A DNA stretch of 64,000 nt from Nocardioides salarius (lineage in GTDB: Bacteria; Actinomycetota; Actinomycetes; Propionibacteriales; Nocardioidaceae), in NCBI RefSeq assembly GCF_016907435.1, contig NZ_JAFBBZ010000001.1, forward strand, positions 868,001 to 932,000, given 5' to 3'. Position 1 is the first letter of the stretch; the number at the start of each line of letters is the position of its first letter. The position numbers were made by a program, and so were the translations under genes. Of the stretch, positions 24,557-35,206 are shown piece by piece. Below the pieces are notes generated by a model. It did not search any database. It saw only the letters and a program-made list of their open reading frames with translations, and was not told where the DNA came from.

Positions 24557-27169
24557 ATGACCGAGACCACGCAGCAGGCCACCGACACGACGAGCACCGA
24601 CGCGCGTGCCCTCGTCGTACCGGAGAAGCCGGCGCTCGAGGGTCTCGAGTCGACCTGGGCGGCGCGCTGGAAGGAGCAGGACACCTACGCCTTCGACCGC
24701 ACCCAGCCGCGGGAGAACGTCTACTCCATCGACACTCCCCCGCCGACCGTCAGCGGCAGCCTGCACGTGGGCCACGTCTTCTCCTACACCCACACCGACC
24801 TGATCGCGCGCTACCAGCGCATGCAGGGCAAGTCGGTCTTCTACCCGATGGGCTGGGACGACAACGGCCTGCCCACCGAGCGCCGGGTGCAGAACTACTA
24901 CGGCGTGCGCTGCGACCCCTCGCTGCCCTACGACCCCGACTTCACCCCGCCGGCCAAGCCCGACCCCAAGAAGCAGGTGCCGGTGAGCCGGCCCAACTTC
25001 ATCGCCCTGTGCGAGGAGCTGGTCGCTCAGGACGAGGAGGTCTTCGAGTCGCTGTGGCGCACCCTGGGCCTCTCGGTCGACTGGTCGCAGCACTACACGA
25101 CCATCGGCCCGAAGGCACAGACCGTCAGCCAGCGCGCGTTCCTGCGCAACTTCGCGCGCGGCGAGGCCTACCTGCAGGAGGCGCCCACGCTGTGGGACGT
25201 CACCTTCCAGACCGCCGTCGCGCAGGCCGAGCTCGAGGCCCGTGAGTACGCCGGCGCCTACCACCGCGTCGCCTACCACGCCCCCGACGGCACCCCGATC
25301 CACATCGAGACGACCCGCCCCGAGCTGATCCCCAGCGTCGTGGCGCTGGTCGCGCACCCCGACGACGAGCGCTACCAGCCGCTGTTCGGCACCACCGTCA
25401 CCTCGCCGGTCTTCGGCGTGGAGGTGCCGGTGCTGGCCCACCCGGGCGCCGAGATGGACAAGGGCGCCGGCATCGCCATGTGCTGCACCTTCGGCGACCT
25501 GACCGACGTCACCTGGTGGCGCGAGCTCGACCTGCCGGTGCGCACCGTGATCGGTCGCGACGGCCGGTTCACGCGCGAGACGCCGCCCTGGCTGGCCGCG
25601 GCCGAGGAGTCCTACCAGCGCCTGGCCGGCAAGACGACGTTCTCGGCGCGCGAGGAGATGGTCGCGATGCTGCGCGAGGTCGGCGACCTCGAGGGCGACC
25701 CGAAGCCGACCCAGCGGATGGCGAACTTCTTCGAGAAGGGCGACAAGCCCCTCGAGATCGTCGCGACCCGCCAGTGGTACGTGCGCAACGGTGGGCGCGA
25801 CGCCGACCTGCGCGGCGAGATGCTCGCCCGCGCCGACGAGATCACCTGGCTGCCCACCCACATGAAGCACCGCTACGACAACTGGGTCGGCGGCCTCAAC
25901 GGTGACTGGCTGATCTCGCGCCAGCGCTTCTTCGGCATCCCCTTCCCGGTCTGGTACCCCCTCGACGCCGAGGGCGAGCCCGACTACGAGCACCCGCTGC
26001 TGCCCACCGAGGCCGAGCTGCCCGTCGACCCGTCCACCGACGCCCCGCGCGGCTACGACGAGTCGCAGCGCAACCAGCCCGGTGGCTTCCTCGGCGACCC
26101 CGACGTGATGGACACCTGGGCCACCTCGTCGCTGACCCCGCAGATCGCCGGCGGCTGGGAGGACGACACCGACCTCTTCGAGCGGGTCTTCCCGATGGAC
26201 CTGTGCACCCAGGGCCACGACATCATCCGCACCTGGCTCTTCAGCCGCGTGGTGCGCGCGCACTTCGAGCACGGGCGCACCCCGTGGACCCACGCGATGC
26301 TCTCGGGCTGGATCCTCGACCCCGACCGCAAGAAGATGTCGAAGTCCAAGGGCAACGTGGTCGTGCCGACCGAGATCCTCGAGAAGTTCGGCGCCGACGC
26401 CGTGCGCTGGCGCGCCGCGATGGCCCGCCCGGGCCTCGACTCGCCCTTCGACGAGGCCCAGATGAAGGTCGGGCGCCGCCTGGCCATGAAGGTCCTCAAC
26501 GCCTCCAAGTTCGTGCTCGGCAACGTCGGCGCGACCTCGTGCAACGCCTTCGAGGTCTCCGAGCCGGTCGACTGCGCGCTGCTGGGCCGCCTGGCCCTGG
26601 TGGTGCGCCGGGCCACCGAGTCGTTCGACGCCTACGACTACACCAGCGCCCTCGAGAGCGTCGAGAAGTTCTTCTGGGAGTTCTGCGACGACTACCTCGA
26701 GCTGGTCAAGGAGCGCGCGTACGCCGAGGACGGCGGCGCGGCGACCGCCTCGGCGAAGGCCACGCTGGCCATCGCTCTGCAGGTCCAGCTGCGCCTGCTG
26801 GCCCCGTTCCTGCCCTACGTGACCGAGGAGGTCTGGTCGTGGTGGCAGGAGGGCTCCATCCACCGCGCCAGCTGGCCCACCGAGATCGACCTGGGCGCGG
26901 CGGCCGCCGCCGACCCCGGCGTGCTCGACGCCGTCGCCGCGGCCCTGGTGGGCATCCGCGGCGCCAAGTCGCAGGCCAAGGTCTCGATGCGCGCCGAGCT
27001 GGGCCGGGTCGAGGTGCGTGGCCCCGAGGCGCTGGTGCGCGCGGCCGAGCAGGCCGCCGACGACCTGCGCCGCTCGGGCCGCATCGTGGGCGAGCTGCTC
27101 TTCACCGCCGACGCGTCGGCCGGCGAGATCAGCGTCGCGGCCGAGCTGGCCCCCGTCGCCGAGGGCTGA
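24557..27169 (+). CDS. valS: Valyl-tRNA synthetase
   Basis: ValS charges tRNA-Val and edits mischarged threonine. The 870-residue class Ia synthetase has the HIGH variant HVGH near residues 70-73 ([16 protein letters not shown]) and [11 protein letters not shown] near residue 592. An editing (CP1) domain with [11 protein letters not shown] and [14 protein letters not shown] is present, as is the C-terminal anticodon domain with [13 protein letters not shown]. The lack of a long C-terminal coiled coil fits this actinobacterial subtype. It is on the opposite strand from folC, unlike the collinear order recalled for M. tuberculosis. It ends at a convergent terminator shared with clpX. Confidence 0.96.
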   Translation: MTETTQQATDTTSTDARALVVPEKPALEGLESTWAARWKEQDTYAFDRTQPRENVYSIDTPPPTVSGSLHVGHVFSYTHTDLIARYQRMQGKSVFYPMGWDDNGLPTERRVQNYYGVRCDPSLPYDPDFTPPAKPDPKKQVPVSRPNFIALCEELVAQDEEVFESLWRTLGLSVDWSQHYTTIGPKAQTVSQRAFLRNFARGEAYLQEAPTLWDVTFQTAVAQAELEAREYAGAYHRVAYHAPDGTPIHIETTRPELIPSVVALVAHPDDERYQPLFGTTVTSPVFGVEVPVLAHPGAEMDKGAGIAMCCTFGDLTDVTWWRELDLPVRTVIGRDGRFTRETPPWLAAAEESYQRLAGKTTFSAREEMVAMLREVGDLEGDPKPTQRMANFFEKGDKPLEIVATRQWYVRNGGRDADLRGEMLARADEITWLPTHMKHRYDNWVGGLNGDWLISRQRFFGIPFPVWYPLDAEGEPDYEHPLLPTEAELPVDPSTDAPRGYDESQRNQPGGFLGDPDVMDTWATSSLTPQIAGGWEDDTDLFERVFPMDLCTQGHDIIRTWLFSRVVRAHFEHGRTPWTHAMLSGWILDPDRKKMSKSKGNVVVPTEILEKFGADAVRWRAAMARPGLDSPFDEAQMKVGRRLAMKVLNASKFVLGNVGATSCNAFEVSEPVDCALLGRLALVVRRATESFDAYDYTSALESVEKFFWEFCDDYLELVKERAYAEDGGAATASAKATLAIALQVQLRLLAPFLPYVTEEVWSWWQEGSIHRASWPTEIDLGAAAAADPGVLDAVAAALVGIRGAKSQAKVSMRAELGRVEVRGPEALVRAAEQAADDLRRSGRIVGELLFTADASAGEISVAAELAPVAEG

Positions 27170-27203
27170 TCGGCCCCCAGCCACCCTCCCTGGCCACCCT
27201 GCA

Positions 27204-27246
27204 ACGCAGCAGCGCCCCGACCGGTCCGGTCGGGGCGCTGCTGCGT
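27204..27246. terminator. Bidirectional terminator between valS and clpX
   Basis: A perfect inverted repeat with 21-nt arms and a single central base lies between the convergent valS and clpX genes. The arms start ACGCAGCAGCGCCCCGACCG. There is no T-run on either side, so it is a U-less terminator of the kind common in high-GC actinobacteria. Confidence 0.85.
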
Positions 27247-27263
27247 GCGGCGGCGGGAGCCGC

Positions 27264-28547
<1,284 letters not shown>

Positions 28548-28721
28548 CGGGGTCACCCTCCTCGATCACCTCGGGCGCGAGGGGCGCCCGGGTCGTGCGT
28601 CTTGGTGCGCCGCTCCCCCGTCGGGCGGGGGGCAGCCGTGTTGCAGCGATCTGGACGAAGGTACTCCCCGAGCCGCCCCTCGTGGGGGAGGACGCGGGGA
28701 GACACCCTCGCCGTGTGGACC

Positions 28722-29327
28722 TCAGGTGAGGGCCGGGGTCTTCAGCGACTCCAGGACCGAGTCGATCAGGCCGTACTCCACCGCCTGCTGGGCGGTGAGG
28801 ATCTTGTCGCGCTCGATGTCGCGGCTGACCTCCTCGACCGGACGGCCGGAGTGGTCGCTGATCATCTTCTCGAGCAGCTCGCGCATCCGGATGATCTCGT
28901 TGGCCTGGATCTCGATGTCGGAGGTCTGGCCGAACGTGCCCTCGGTGTAGGGCTGGTGGATCAGGATGCGGCTGTTGGGCAGGCCCATCCGCTTGCCGGG
29001 GGTGCCCGCGGCCAGCAGGATCGCGGCCGCCGAGGCGGCCTGGCCCAGGCACACCGTGCGCACGTCGGGCTTGATGAAGTTCATCGTGTCGTAGATCGCC
29101 GTCAGCGCGGTGAACGAGCCACCGGGGCTGTTGATGTAGATGCTGATCTCCTGGTCGGGGTTCATCGACTGCAGGCACAGCAGCTGGGCGATGACCGCGT
29201 TCGCGACGTCGTCGGAGATCGGCGTCCCGAGGTAGATGATCCGCTCCTCGAAGAGCTTCGCGTAGGGGTCGATGCGGCGCACGCCGTAGGAGGTGCGCTC
29301 CTCCCACTGCGGGATGTAGTAGTTCAT
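28722..29327 (-). CDS. clpP2: ATP-dependent Clp protease proteolytic subunit, ClpP2 position
   Basis: This is a serine peptidase subunit of the Clp barrel. The 201-residue protein has the catalytic Ser in GQAASAAAILL, His in LIHQPYTEG and Asp in VSRDIERDK, all intact. It starts MNYYIPQWEERTSYG, as second ClpP paralogues of actinobacteria do. It follows clpP1 after 17 nt in the same operon. By homology with M. tuberculosis the two paralogues should form a mixed two-ring complex that needs both subunits. The active-site signature GQAAS differs from the GLAAS of its neighbour. Confidence 0.96.
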   Translation of the reverse strand: MNYYIPQWEERTSYGVRRIDPYAKLFEERIIYLGTPISDDVANAVIAQLLCLQSMNPDQEISIYINSPGGSFTALTAIYDTMNFIKPDVRTVCLGQAASAAAILLAAGTPGKRMGLPNSRILIHQPYTEGTFGQTSDIEIQANEIIRMRELLEKMISDHSGRPVEEVSRDIERDKILTAQQAVEYGLIDSVLESLKTPALT

Positions 29328-29344
29328 GGTGTGCGGTGCTCCCG

Positions 29345-29998
29345 TCACTTCGTGTGGGCCGGACGGCCGTCGTCGGCCGCCTCGCGAGCGCTCTTGATGA
29401 CCTGGTCGACCAGGCCGTATTCCTTGGCCTGGTCGGCGGTGAACCAGCGGTCGCGGTCGGCGTCGGCGACGACCTGGTCGATCGGCTGGCCGGTGTGCTC
29501 GGCGATCAGGTCGAGCAGCACCTTCTTGATGTGCAGCGACTGCTGGGCCTGGATCTTGATGTCCGAGGCCGAGCCGCCCATGCCCGAGGAGGGCTGGTGC
29601 ATCATGATGCGCGCGTGGGGCAGGGCGTAGCGCTTGCCCTTGGTGCCGGCGCACAGGAGGAACTGGCCCATCGAGGCGGCCAGGCCCATGCCGACCGTGG
29701 CCACGTCGTTGGGGATGTAGTTCATGGTGTCGTAGATCGCCATGCCGGCGTCCACGGACCCGCCCGGGGAGTTGATGTGCAGGAAGATGTCGGCCTCGGG
29801 GTCCTCTGCCGAGAGCAGCAGCAGCTGCGCGCAGATCGCGTTGGCGTTCTGGTCGCGCACCTCGGAGCCGAGGAAGACGATCCGCTCCCGGAGCAGACGC
29901 TGGTAGATGTGGTCGTCGAGGACGTTGAGCCCGGCGCCACCACCCATCCTCTGGTCGGAGGCGGTGTCGCGGCCTGCGGAGCTGGAGTTCTGGTTCAC
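29345..29998 (-). CDS. clpP1: ATP-dependent Clp protease proteolytic subunit, ClpP1 position
   Basis: The 217-residue serine peptidase carries Ser in [11 protein letters not shown], His in [11 protein letters not shown] and Asp in VADADRDRW. It is the promoter-proximal clpP of the pair. The GTG at 29998 ([10 protein letters not shown]) stands 7 nt from TAGTGT (minus strand, 30006-30011), so the mRNA is probably leaderless. An ATG 16 codons further in ([12 protein letters not shown]) could also start a processed-length protein. A ClgR-like site lies about 60 bp upstream of the start, matching the known ClgR control of actinobacterial clpP operons. Confidence 0.95.
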   Translation of the reverse strand: MNQNSSSAGRDTASDQRMGGGAGLNVLDDHIYQRLLRERIVFLGSEVRDQNANAICAQLLLLSAEDPEADIFLHINSPGGSVDAGMAIYDTMNYIPNDVATVGMGLAASMGQFLLCAGTKGKRYALPHARIMMHQPSSGMGGSASDIKIQAQQSLHIKKVLLDLIAEHTGQPIDQVVADADRDRWFTADQAKEYGLVDQVIKSAREAADDGRPAHTK

Positions 29999-30049
29999 GT
30001 CGCCGACACTAGCCCGAAGGACGGACAGTTCCACGGGCAACCCCGCCCT

Positions 30050-30066
30050 GTTCGCCGACAGCGGAT
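30050..30066. promoter_or_regulatory. Candidate ClgR activator site upstream of clpP1P2
   Basis: On the minus strand the core CGC-TGTCG-GCG-AAC fits the ClgR pattern CGCYNANRGCGWWS with one mismatch, at the central A. It is centred about 60 bp upstream of the predicted clpP1 transcription start, a usual activator distance. ClgR control of clpP genes is established in Corynebacterium, Streptomyces and Mycobacterium; here it is inferred from sequence. Confidence 0.5.
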
Positions 30067-30096
30067 CCCGGCGCCGCACCGGTCCGGTCCAGCCGT

Positions 30097-31275
30097 TCAG
30101 TCCAGCCAGCGGCGCAGCGACGTCAGCACCTCGGGATGGTTGAGCAGGTCGAAGTGGCCGCTGCGCCCGACGTGCAGCACCGTGGCGCCGGGGAACAGCT
30201 CGCCACCTCGCCGGTCGCGGCCGTACGCCGAGGGCGGACGCACCAGCAGGTCGCCGACCACCTGGCCCACGGGGTGCCGCTCGGCGGCGCTCAGGGTGGC
30301 CGCCACCAGCCGGTAGCGCGCGTGCGGCAGGGCCGGCACGTCCTCGGCGAGACCGGCGACCAGGTCGTGCACCCCCACCGAGCGCCAGTCGAGCAGCCGC
30401 CCGAAGGCGGCCGTCTCGGGCAGCAGCGACAGCCCGCGGCTGCCGTGCCCGATGCCCTGGGCCACGGGCGCGCCGAGGTGCGGGGTGCCGAGCGTGACGA
30501 CGTCGCTGACCAGCCGGGTCCAGCCCGCGCCCGTCCCGTCGGGCTGCACGGCCACGGCGCCCGCGGCGCGCATCACCAGCCCGCCCATCGAGTGGCCCAC
30601 CAGGGCGATCCGGGTGACCTCGACGGGCCAGTGCTCGACGACCTGCTGCAGCAGCGCGGTCAGGGCCGCGCCGTTCTCGCGCAGCGACAGGCCGGTGTTG
30701 GCGCGCAGCAGCAGCGGGGTCCACCCGCGCGCGGCCAGGTCGTCGGCGTACGTCGTGCCGGTGCGCTCGCGGTGCCGGCCCCAGTAGGACTCGTCCTCGC
30801 ACAGGCCGTGCAGCAGCACCACGACCCGTCCGGTCGCGTCGGGGAAGGCCTGGGCCAGCCCGGGACCGTCGGGCACCACGTCGCGCCCGCCGAGCCGCAC
30901 CGCGGTCGAGATGGCCATCTGCGGGCGCTCGCGCAGCAACCGGTCGCCGATCAGGCCGTTGACGGCGGCACTGACGAACCGGCCCCGGGTCGAGTCCTCC
31001 AGGCGCGGGCCGGCGCCGGTGGCCGCCGCGCGGTCGAGCCCGCGCGAGGCGGTGCGCAGGCCCAGCCCCAGCCCGCCGTACACGGCGCCCGCGATGCCGC
31101 GGTGGGCCGTCTCGACGACCCCGGGCCCGGTGCCGCCGAGGCGACGGCCCAGGCCGTGCACCCGGTCGAGCCAGGCGGTGTGGGTGTCGCGCGCGCTGCG
31201 CACGACCAGGGCGTCGGCGACCTCGCAGGCCAGCGAGGCGAGGTCGAGCACCGAGGGGCCGCTGGCGGTGGTCAT
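30097..31275 (-). CDS. Alpha/beta hydrolase, lipase/PGAP1-like
   Basis: The 392-residue protein has an alpha/beta hydrolase core with [15 protein letters not shown] (oxyanion loop), the nucleophile elbow [12 protein letters not shown] and a C-terminal [12 protein letters not shown] histidine. [12 protein letters not shown] is typical of triacylglycerol lipase or PGAP1-like esterases. About 110 N-terminal residues precede the fold and are mostly helical. The substrate is unknown. The ATG at 31275 sits 6 nt from TAGGGT (minus strand, 31282-31287), which suggests a leaderless mRNA. It lies between clpP1 and tig and is not obviously part of the Clp operon. Confidence 0.85.
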   Translation of the reverse strand: MTTASGPSVLDLASLACEVADALVVRSARDTHTAWLDRVHGLGRRLGGTGPGVVETAHRGIAGAVYGGLGLGLRTASRGLDRAAATGAGPRLEDSTRGRFVSAAVNGLIGDRLLRERPQMAISTAVRLGGRDVVPDGPGLAQAFPDATGRVVVLLHGLCEDESYWGRHRERTGTTYADDLAARGWTPLLLRANTGLSLRENGAALTALLQQVVEHWPVEVTRIALVGHSMGGLVMRAAGAVAVQPDGTGAGWTRLVSDVVTLGTPHLGAPVAQGIGHGSRGLSLLPETAAFGRLLDWRSVGVHDLVAGLAEDVPALPHARYRLVAATLSAAERHPVGQVVGDLLVRPPSAYGRDRRGGELFPGATVLHVGRSGHFDLLNHPEVLTSLRRWLD

Positions 31276-31337
31276 GGGTGCACCCTAGCGCCTCAGTGGA
31301 CGAGCGTGCACTCGATCATCGCGGGGCCCCCGGACGC

Positions 31338-31372
31338 CACGACCCGCCCGAGCAGTGCTCGGGCGGGTCGTG
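31338..31372 (-). terminator. Terminator downstream of tig
   Basis: A perfect inverted repeat with 17-nt arms and one central base (core GAGCAGTGCTC) lies just after the tig stop. There is no U-tract. The same 11-nt core is found in the pepN terminator at 47902-47944. Confidence 0.85.
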
Positions 31373-31390
31373 GGCGGGCACGCGCCAGGC

Positions 31391-32818
31391 TCAGGCCTGG
31401 GCGTCCTCGGTCTCGCTGTCGCTCTCGTCCTCGACCTGGGCCTCGGCCGGCTCAGCGGCCTCCGCCTCGGGCTCCTCGGCCGGCTGCTCCATGATGGTGC
31501 CGTCGGGCTGCAGGTTCTTCAGCTCCAGCACGTTGCCCGAGGCGTCCTTGACGGTCGCCGACTCCACCAGCACCGCCAGCGCCTTGCCGCGCAGGATCTC
31601 CTGCACGAGCTCGGGGATGTGGTTGTGCTCGAACATGTGGTTCGCGAACTCCTGCGGGTCCTGGCCGGACTGCTGGGCGCGACGGATCAGGTGCTGGGAG
31701 AGCTCCTGCTGGTCGACGCCGAGCTCCTCCTTCTTCGCGATCTCGTCGAGCAGGAACTGCGCGGCGACGGCGTCGCGGACCCGGCGGTCGAGCTCGGCCT
31801 CGAACTCCTCCTGGGTCTGCTCCTCGTCCTCGAGGTACTTCTCCATCGTGATGCCGGCCATCATCAGCTGCTGCTCGATGTTCTGGCGGCGCGCGTTGAG
31901 CTCGTCGGTGACCATCGTCTCCGGCAGCGGGACGCTGATCTTCTCGAGGAGGGCCTCGAGCACCGCGTCGCGGGCCTCGGCGGCCTGCTCGAGGCGCTTG
32001 CCGTTGCCCAGGCGCGAGCGGACGTCGGCCACGAGCTCCTCGGAGGTGTCGAACTCGGAGGCCAGCTGGGCGAACTCGTCGTCGAGCTCGGGCAGCTCCT
32101 GCTCCTGGACCTGGCTGACCGAGACGGCCACCTCGACCTCCTCGCCGACGAGGTCGCCGCCGACGAGCTGGGAGGTGAAGGTCTTGTCGTCGCCGGCCTT
32201 CATGCCGACCAGCGCGTCGTCGAGGCCGTCGATCATGCCGCCCTTGCCGACCTGGTAGCTCATGCCGGCCACCTCGGCGCCCTCGAGCACCTCGCCGTCC
32301 TTCATGGCCTTGAGATCGAGCACGACGAAGTCACCCTCGGCCGCGGCACGCTCGACGTCGGCGAGGGTGCCGAAGCGCTCACGCAGCGACTGGACCTGCT
32401 CGTCGACGTCCTCGTCGCTGATCTCGATGTCGTCGACCTGGGCCTCGAGGCCCTCGTAGGCCGGCAGCTCGATCTGCGGCTTGACGTCGACCTCGGCGGT
32501 GAACTCGACGAGGTCGTTGTCCTCGAGCCGGGTCACCTCGATCTCGGGCTGCGCGAGCGGCTCGAGCGAGTTCTCCTGCAGCGCCTCCATGTACTTCTTC
32601 GGCAGCGCGTCGTTGATGGCCTGGTCGAGGACCGCGCCCCGGCCGACCTGACGGTCGATGACCATCGGCGGCACCTTGCCCCGGCGGAAGCCGGGGACGT
32701 TGATCTGCTGGGCGATCGCCTTGTAGGCCGCGTCGAGGCTCGGCTTGAGCTCCTCGAAGGGCACCTCGACGGTCAGCTTGGCCCGGGTCGGGCTCAAGGT
32801 CTCGACGGCGCTCTTCAC
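31391..32818 (-). CDS. tig: Trigger factor chaperone (peptidyl-prolyl isomerase)
   Basis: Trigger factor binds the ribosome exit tunnel and shields nascent chains. The 475-residue protein has the N-terminal ribosome-binding signature NVPGFRRGKVPPMVI, an FKBP-type domain (GDFVVLDLKAMKDG; GLDDALVGMKAGDDKTF) and the long C-terminal helical domain. An acidic tail of about 40 residues, rich in Glu and Ala, is usual in actinobacteria. The GTG at 32818 (VKSAVETLSPTRAKL) has GAGGAG 7 nt upstream; an ATG at 32833 would include the ribosome-binding site. It lies upstream of the clp genes, a common arrangement. Confidence 0.97.
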   Translation of the reverse strand: MKSAVETLSPTRAKLTVEVPFEELKPSLDAAYKAIAQQINVPGFRRGKVPPMVIDRQVGRGAVLDQAINDALPKKYMEALQENSLEPLAQPEIEVTRLEDNDLVEFTAEVDVKPQIELPAYEGLEAQVDDIEISDEDVDEQVQSLRERFGTLADVERAAAEGDFVVLDLKAMKDGEVLEGAEVAGMSYQVGKGGMIDGLDDALVGMKAGDDKTFTSQLVGGDLVGEEVEVAVSVSQVQEQELPELDDEFAQLASEFDTSEELVADVRSRLGNGKRLEQAAEARDAVLEALLEKISVPLPETMVTDELNARRQNIEQQLMMAGITMEKYLEDEEQTQEEFEAELDRRVRDAVAAQFLLDEIAKKEELGVDQQELSQHLIRRAQQSGQDPQEFANHMFEHNHIPELVQEILRGKALAVLVESATVKDASGNVLELKNLQPDGTIMEQPAEEPEAEAAEPAEAQVEDESDSETEDAQA

Positions 32819-32875
32819 AGGGTGTCTCCTCATGGTTCGGTGGTGGTGTCGGCACAGGTGGTTCGTGGTGTGACG

Positions 32876-32948
32876 TCGGGGCGACAGGACTCGAACCTGC
32901 GGTCTCCTGCTCCCAAAGCAGGCGCGCTAGCCACTACGCTACGCCCCG
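32876..32948 (-). tRNA. tRNA-Pro (anticodon TGG)
   Basis: The 73-nt minus-strand sequence folds as a tRNA. The acceptor stem is CGGGGCG/CGCCCCG with discriminator A. The anticodon arm is CCTGC-TTTGGGA-GCAGG, giving anticodon TGG (Pro). The T arm contains GGTTCGAGTCC. The 3' CCA is not encoded. Confidence 0.95.
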
Positions 32949-32952
32949 CCAA

Positions 32953-32992
32953 AGCGCCCCCTCCGGCTCGCGTCGCGAGGCCGCCGGGGGCT
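32953..32992 (-). terminator. GC-rich hairpin between the two tRNA genes
   Basis: GCCCCC and GGGGGC enclose a nested perfect repeat CTCGCG-T-CGCGAG. On the minus strand it follows tRNA-Gly and precedes tRNA-Pro. It could terminate the Gly transcript or act as a processing stem in a shared precursor. Confidence 0.5.
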
Positions 32993-32998
32993 CCTTGG

Positions 32999-33069
32999 AG
33001 CGGATGACGGGAATCGAACCCGCGTAGCCAGTTTGGAAGACTGGGGCTCTACCATTGAGCTACATCCGC
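32999..33069 (-). tRNA. tRNA-Gly (anticodon TCC)
   Basis: The 71-nt minus-strand sequence has acceptor stem GCGGATG/CATCCGC and discriminator T. The anticodon arm is CCAGT-CTTCCAA-ACTGG with anticodon TCC (Gly). The D arm has AGCTCAATGGTAGAGC and the T arm GGTTCGATTCC. The 3' CCA is not encoded. Confidence 0.96.
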
Positions 33070-33072
33070 ACG

Positions 33073-33093
33073 CACCGGGGCTCCGCCCCCGTG
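33073..33093 (-). terminator. Hairpin between the phosphatase gene and tRNA-Gly
   Basis: CACCGGGGC and GCCCCCGTG pair with one mismatch around a 3-nt loop. On the minus strand it lies after the SpoIIE-type gene and 4 nt before tRNA-Gly. It is probably a terminator for the phosphatase transcript. The rest of 33094-33227 shows nothing clear. Confidence 0.4.
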
Positions 33094-33227
33094 TACCCCC
33101 GGACCGTGGTGCCGGTGGGTGCGCAGGTGCGGGTCCCCTGGACCACCGAATCGTGCCACACGCCGCGGCCGCGGCCACAACCGGCGCCGACCGCCCACCG
33201 CGACCAGCGCCGCCGCCCCCGGCCCGA

Positions 33228-34331
33228 TCAGCGCCGGTGCACGACCACCATGGCCCGGTCGTCGTCGGGTGAGCCCAGCGAGGCGACCAGCCGCTCGGCC
33301 GAGCCCACGAAGCTGCCGTGCAGCAACGTCTCGGCCTGCCCCAGCATCCGGTCCAGGCCCATCTCGATGTCGCGGCGCGGGCGCTCGACCATCCCGTCGG
33401 TGTAGAGCAGCACGGCGTCACCAGGACCCAGCACCCCCTGCGCGACCTCGAACTCGGCGTCCTCGATCAGCCCCAGGACCGGGCCGGCACTCGGCAGCAC
33501 CCCCCAGCGGCCCGACCCCGAGTGGCGCTGGACGGCCGGCGGGTGGCCGGCGCTGCGCACCGAGAAGTCGCCGGTCACGAGGTCGAGCGAGAGGTGCACG
33601 GCCGTGGCGAAGCCCTCGTCCCAGCCCTGGCGCAGCAGGTAGTCGTTGGCGGCCTCCAGGAAGTCCTCGGGCGCCAGGGCGCCGAGCATGCCGCCGAACG
33701 CGCCCGAGAGCAGCAGCGCGCGGGTGCCGGCGGCGTCGCCCTTGCCGGACACGTCCACGACCACGACCTCGAGGCGGGTGTCGTCGGCGAGCACCGTGGC
33801 GACCAGGAAGTCCCCGGCGAAGGGCGTGCCCGAGGCGGAGCGCAGCGCCGACTCCACGAGCCAGCCCGCCGGCAGGGCGGGGATGCCGCCCTGGTTGAGC
33901 AGCCGGTCGCGCAGGTCGACGAACATCGACTCGCCGGTGTTGCCGGCCACGCCCAGGCTGGAGCGGCGGCGGGCGGTGACGAGCACGATGGCCGCCATCA
34001 GCCCCTCGATCACCGCCACCGCCACGATGCGGCTGGTGACCTCGGCCTGCAGGACCAACGTGGCGACGACCATCGCGACGATCCAGCCCACGAACCACGG
34101 CAGCTGGCGCGGGTTGAGCACCAGGCTGCCCAGCAGCAGGGGCACCATCAGCGCGGTGACCGGGAAGACGGCCGGCGCCAGGGCCACCCCGACGACCAGG
34201 GCGGCGGCCAGGAGGCACAGCAGCGCGGCGGTACGGAACTGGCGGACCCGGCCCCGCCGCCACATCAGGCGCACCCGGTCGAGCCCGGTCGCCACGGCCC
34301 CCGGGTCGGAGTGGTCGAACGCCGCGTCCAT
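33228..34331 (-). CDS. SpoIIE/PP2C-type serine phosphatase with membrane domain
   Basis: The 367-residue protein has four or five membrane helices (about residues 35-135) and a cytoplasmic PP2C/SpoIIE domain. Metal-binding blocks are AGDFLVATVL, VVVDVSGKGDAAGTRALLL, RSAGHPPAV and GDAVLLYTDGMVERP. Such phosphatases usually act on anti-anti-sigma proteins of the STAS type. No PAS or GAF sensor is visible, so the membrane part may sense the signal. The ATG at 34331 has GAAGGA 6 nt upstream. An ATG at 34361, overlapping the nei stop as ATGA, is a possible alternative. Confidence 0.87.
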   Translation of the reverse strand: MDAAFDHSDPGAVATGLDRVRLMWRRGRVRQFRTAALLCLLAAALVVGVALAPAVFPVTALMVPLLLGSLVLNPRQLPWFVGWIVAMVVATLVLQAEVTSRIVAVAVIEGLMAAIVLVTARRRSSLGVAGNTGESMFVDLRDRLLNQGGIPALPAGWLVESALRSASGTPFAGDFLVATVLADDTRLEVVVVDVSGKGDAAGTRALLLSGAFGGMLGALAPEDFLEAANDYLLRQGWDEGFATAVHLSLDLVTGDFSVRSAGHPPAVQRHSGSGRWGVLPSAGPVLGLIEDAEFEVAQGVLGPGDAVLLYTDGMVERPRRDIEMGLDRMLGQAETLLHGSFVGSAERLVASLGSPDDDRAMVVVHRR

Positions 34332-34357
34332 GGTCCGTCCTTCGCCGGGGTTCGGGC

Positions 34358-35206
34358 TCATCGTAGAGCCCGGGAGCGGAACGTGGGCTGGCAACGGCTG
34401 CACCAGAAGAGGTTGCGACCGGCCATCTCGGTGGTGCGCACCGCGCGACCGCAGACCAGGCAGGGCTGGCCGTGGCGCCGGTAGACGTAGACCTCGCCGC
34501 CGTGGTCGTCGCGGCGCGGCGCACGCCCCATGGCCTCGGGCTCGTGCTCGGGGCGCACGGTGTCGATCCGCCCCGTGCGCACGCCCTCGGTCATCAGCAC
34601 GACCAGGTCGTCCCACATGGCGCGCCACTGGCCCACCCGCAGCGTGCGGCCGGGGCGCTGGGGGTCGAGACGGTGCCGGAAGAGCACCTCCGCGCGGTAG
34701 ACGTTGCCCACGCCCGCCAGCACCGACTGGTCCATCAGCAGCGCCCCGATCGGCGTGCGGCTGCGGCGGATCCGCTCCCACGCCCGGTCGGGGTCGGCGT
34801 CGGCGCGCAGCGGGTCGGGTCCCTGGCGCTCGAGCACCGCGTCGCGCTGGGGCCCGGTCAGCAGCTCGCAGGCGGTGGCCCCGCGCAGGTCGGCGTACGC
34901 CCGGCCGCCGGCGTCGGCCGCGACCAGCCGCAGCCGCACCTGGCCCACCGGGTCGGGGACCTCCTCGACGTCGGGGTGCACGTCGAGCTTGCCGTAGAGA
35001 CCCAGGTGCACGTGCACCCAGCGCTCACCGGGGAAGGCGAGGAAGAGGTGCTTGCCCCACGCCTCGGCGTGCTCGAGCACGCCCCCGTCGAGCTGGGCGG
35101 CCGCCTCGGCGAAGCGGCCCTGCGGGCTGGAGACGGCGACCCGCCGCCCGGCGAACGCTGCGCCCAGGTGCCCGGCGAGCCGGTGGAGGGTGTGCCCCTC
35201 AGGCAT
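34358..35206 (-). CDS. nei: Fpg/Nei-family DNA glycosylase/AP lyase (Nei2-like)
   Basis: This base-excision enzyme removes oxidised bases and nicks the abasic site. The 282-residue protein begins MPEGHTLHRLAG, with the catalytic Pro2 and Glu3. The central H2TH region has LMDQSVLAGVGNVYRAEVLFRH cut by a conserved Asn. The C-terminal zinc finger is CLVCGRA...CSRCQ with the AGRNLFW arginine. Its start overlaps rpiB by 8 nt. The gene pair nei-rpiB near tig is recalled from M. tuberculosis (Rv2464c-Rv2465c), which supports orthology. Confidence 0.92.
   Translation of the reverse strand: MPEGHTLHRLAGHLGAAFAGRRVAVSSPQGRFAEAAAQLDGGVLEHAEAWGKHLFLAFPGERWVHVHLGLYGKLDVHPDVEEVPDPVGQVRLRLVAADAGGRAYADLRGATACELLTGPQRDAVLERQGPDPLRADADPDRAWERIRRSRTPIGALLMDQSVLAGVGNVYRAEVLFRHRLDPQRPGRTLRVGQWRAMWDDLVVLMTEGVRTGRIDTVRPEHEPEAMGRAPRRDDHGGEVYVYRRHGQPCLVCGRAVRTTEMAGRNLFWCSRCQPTFRSRALR

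Noticed and set aside
33094..33227. Additional tRNA or small RNA next to tRNA-Gly
   Set aside because: No cloverleaf can be drawn and no promoter-terminator pair is evident; only GC-rich sequence remains.
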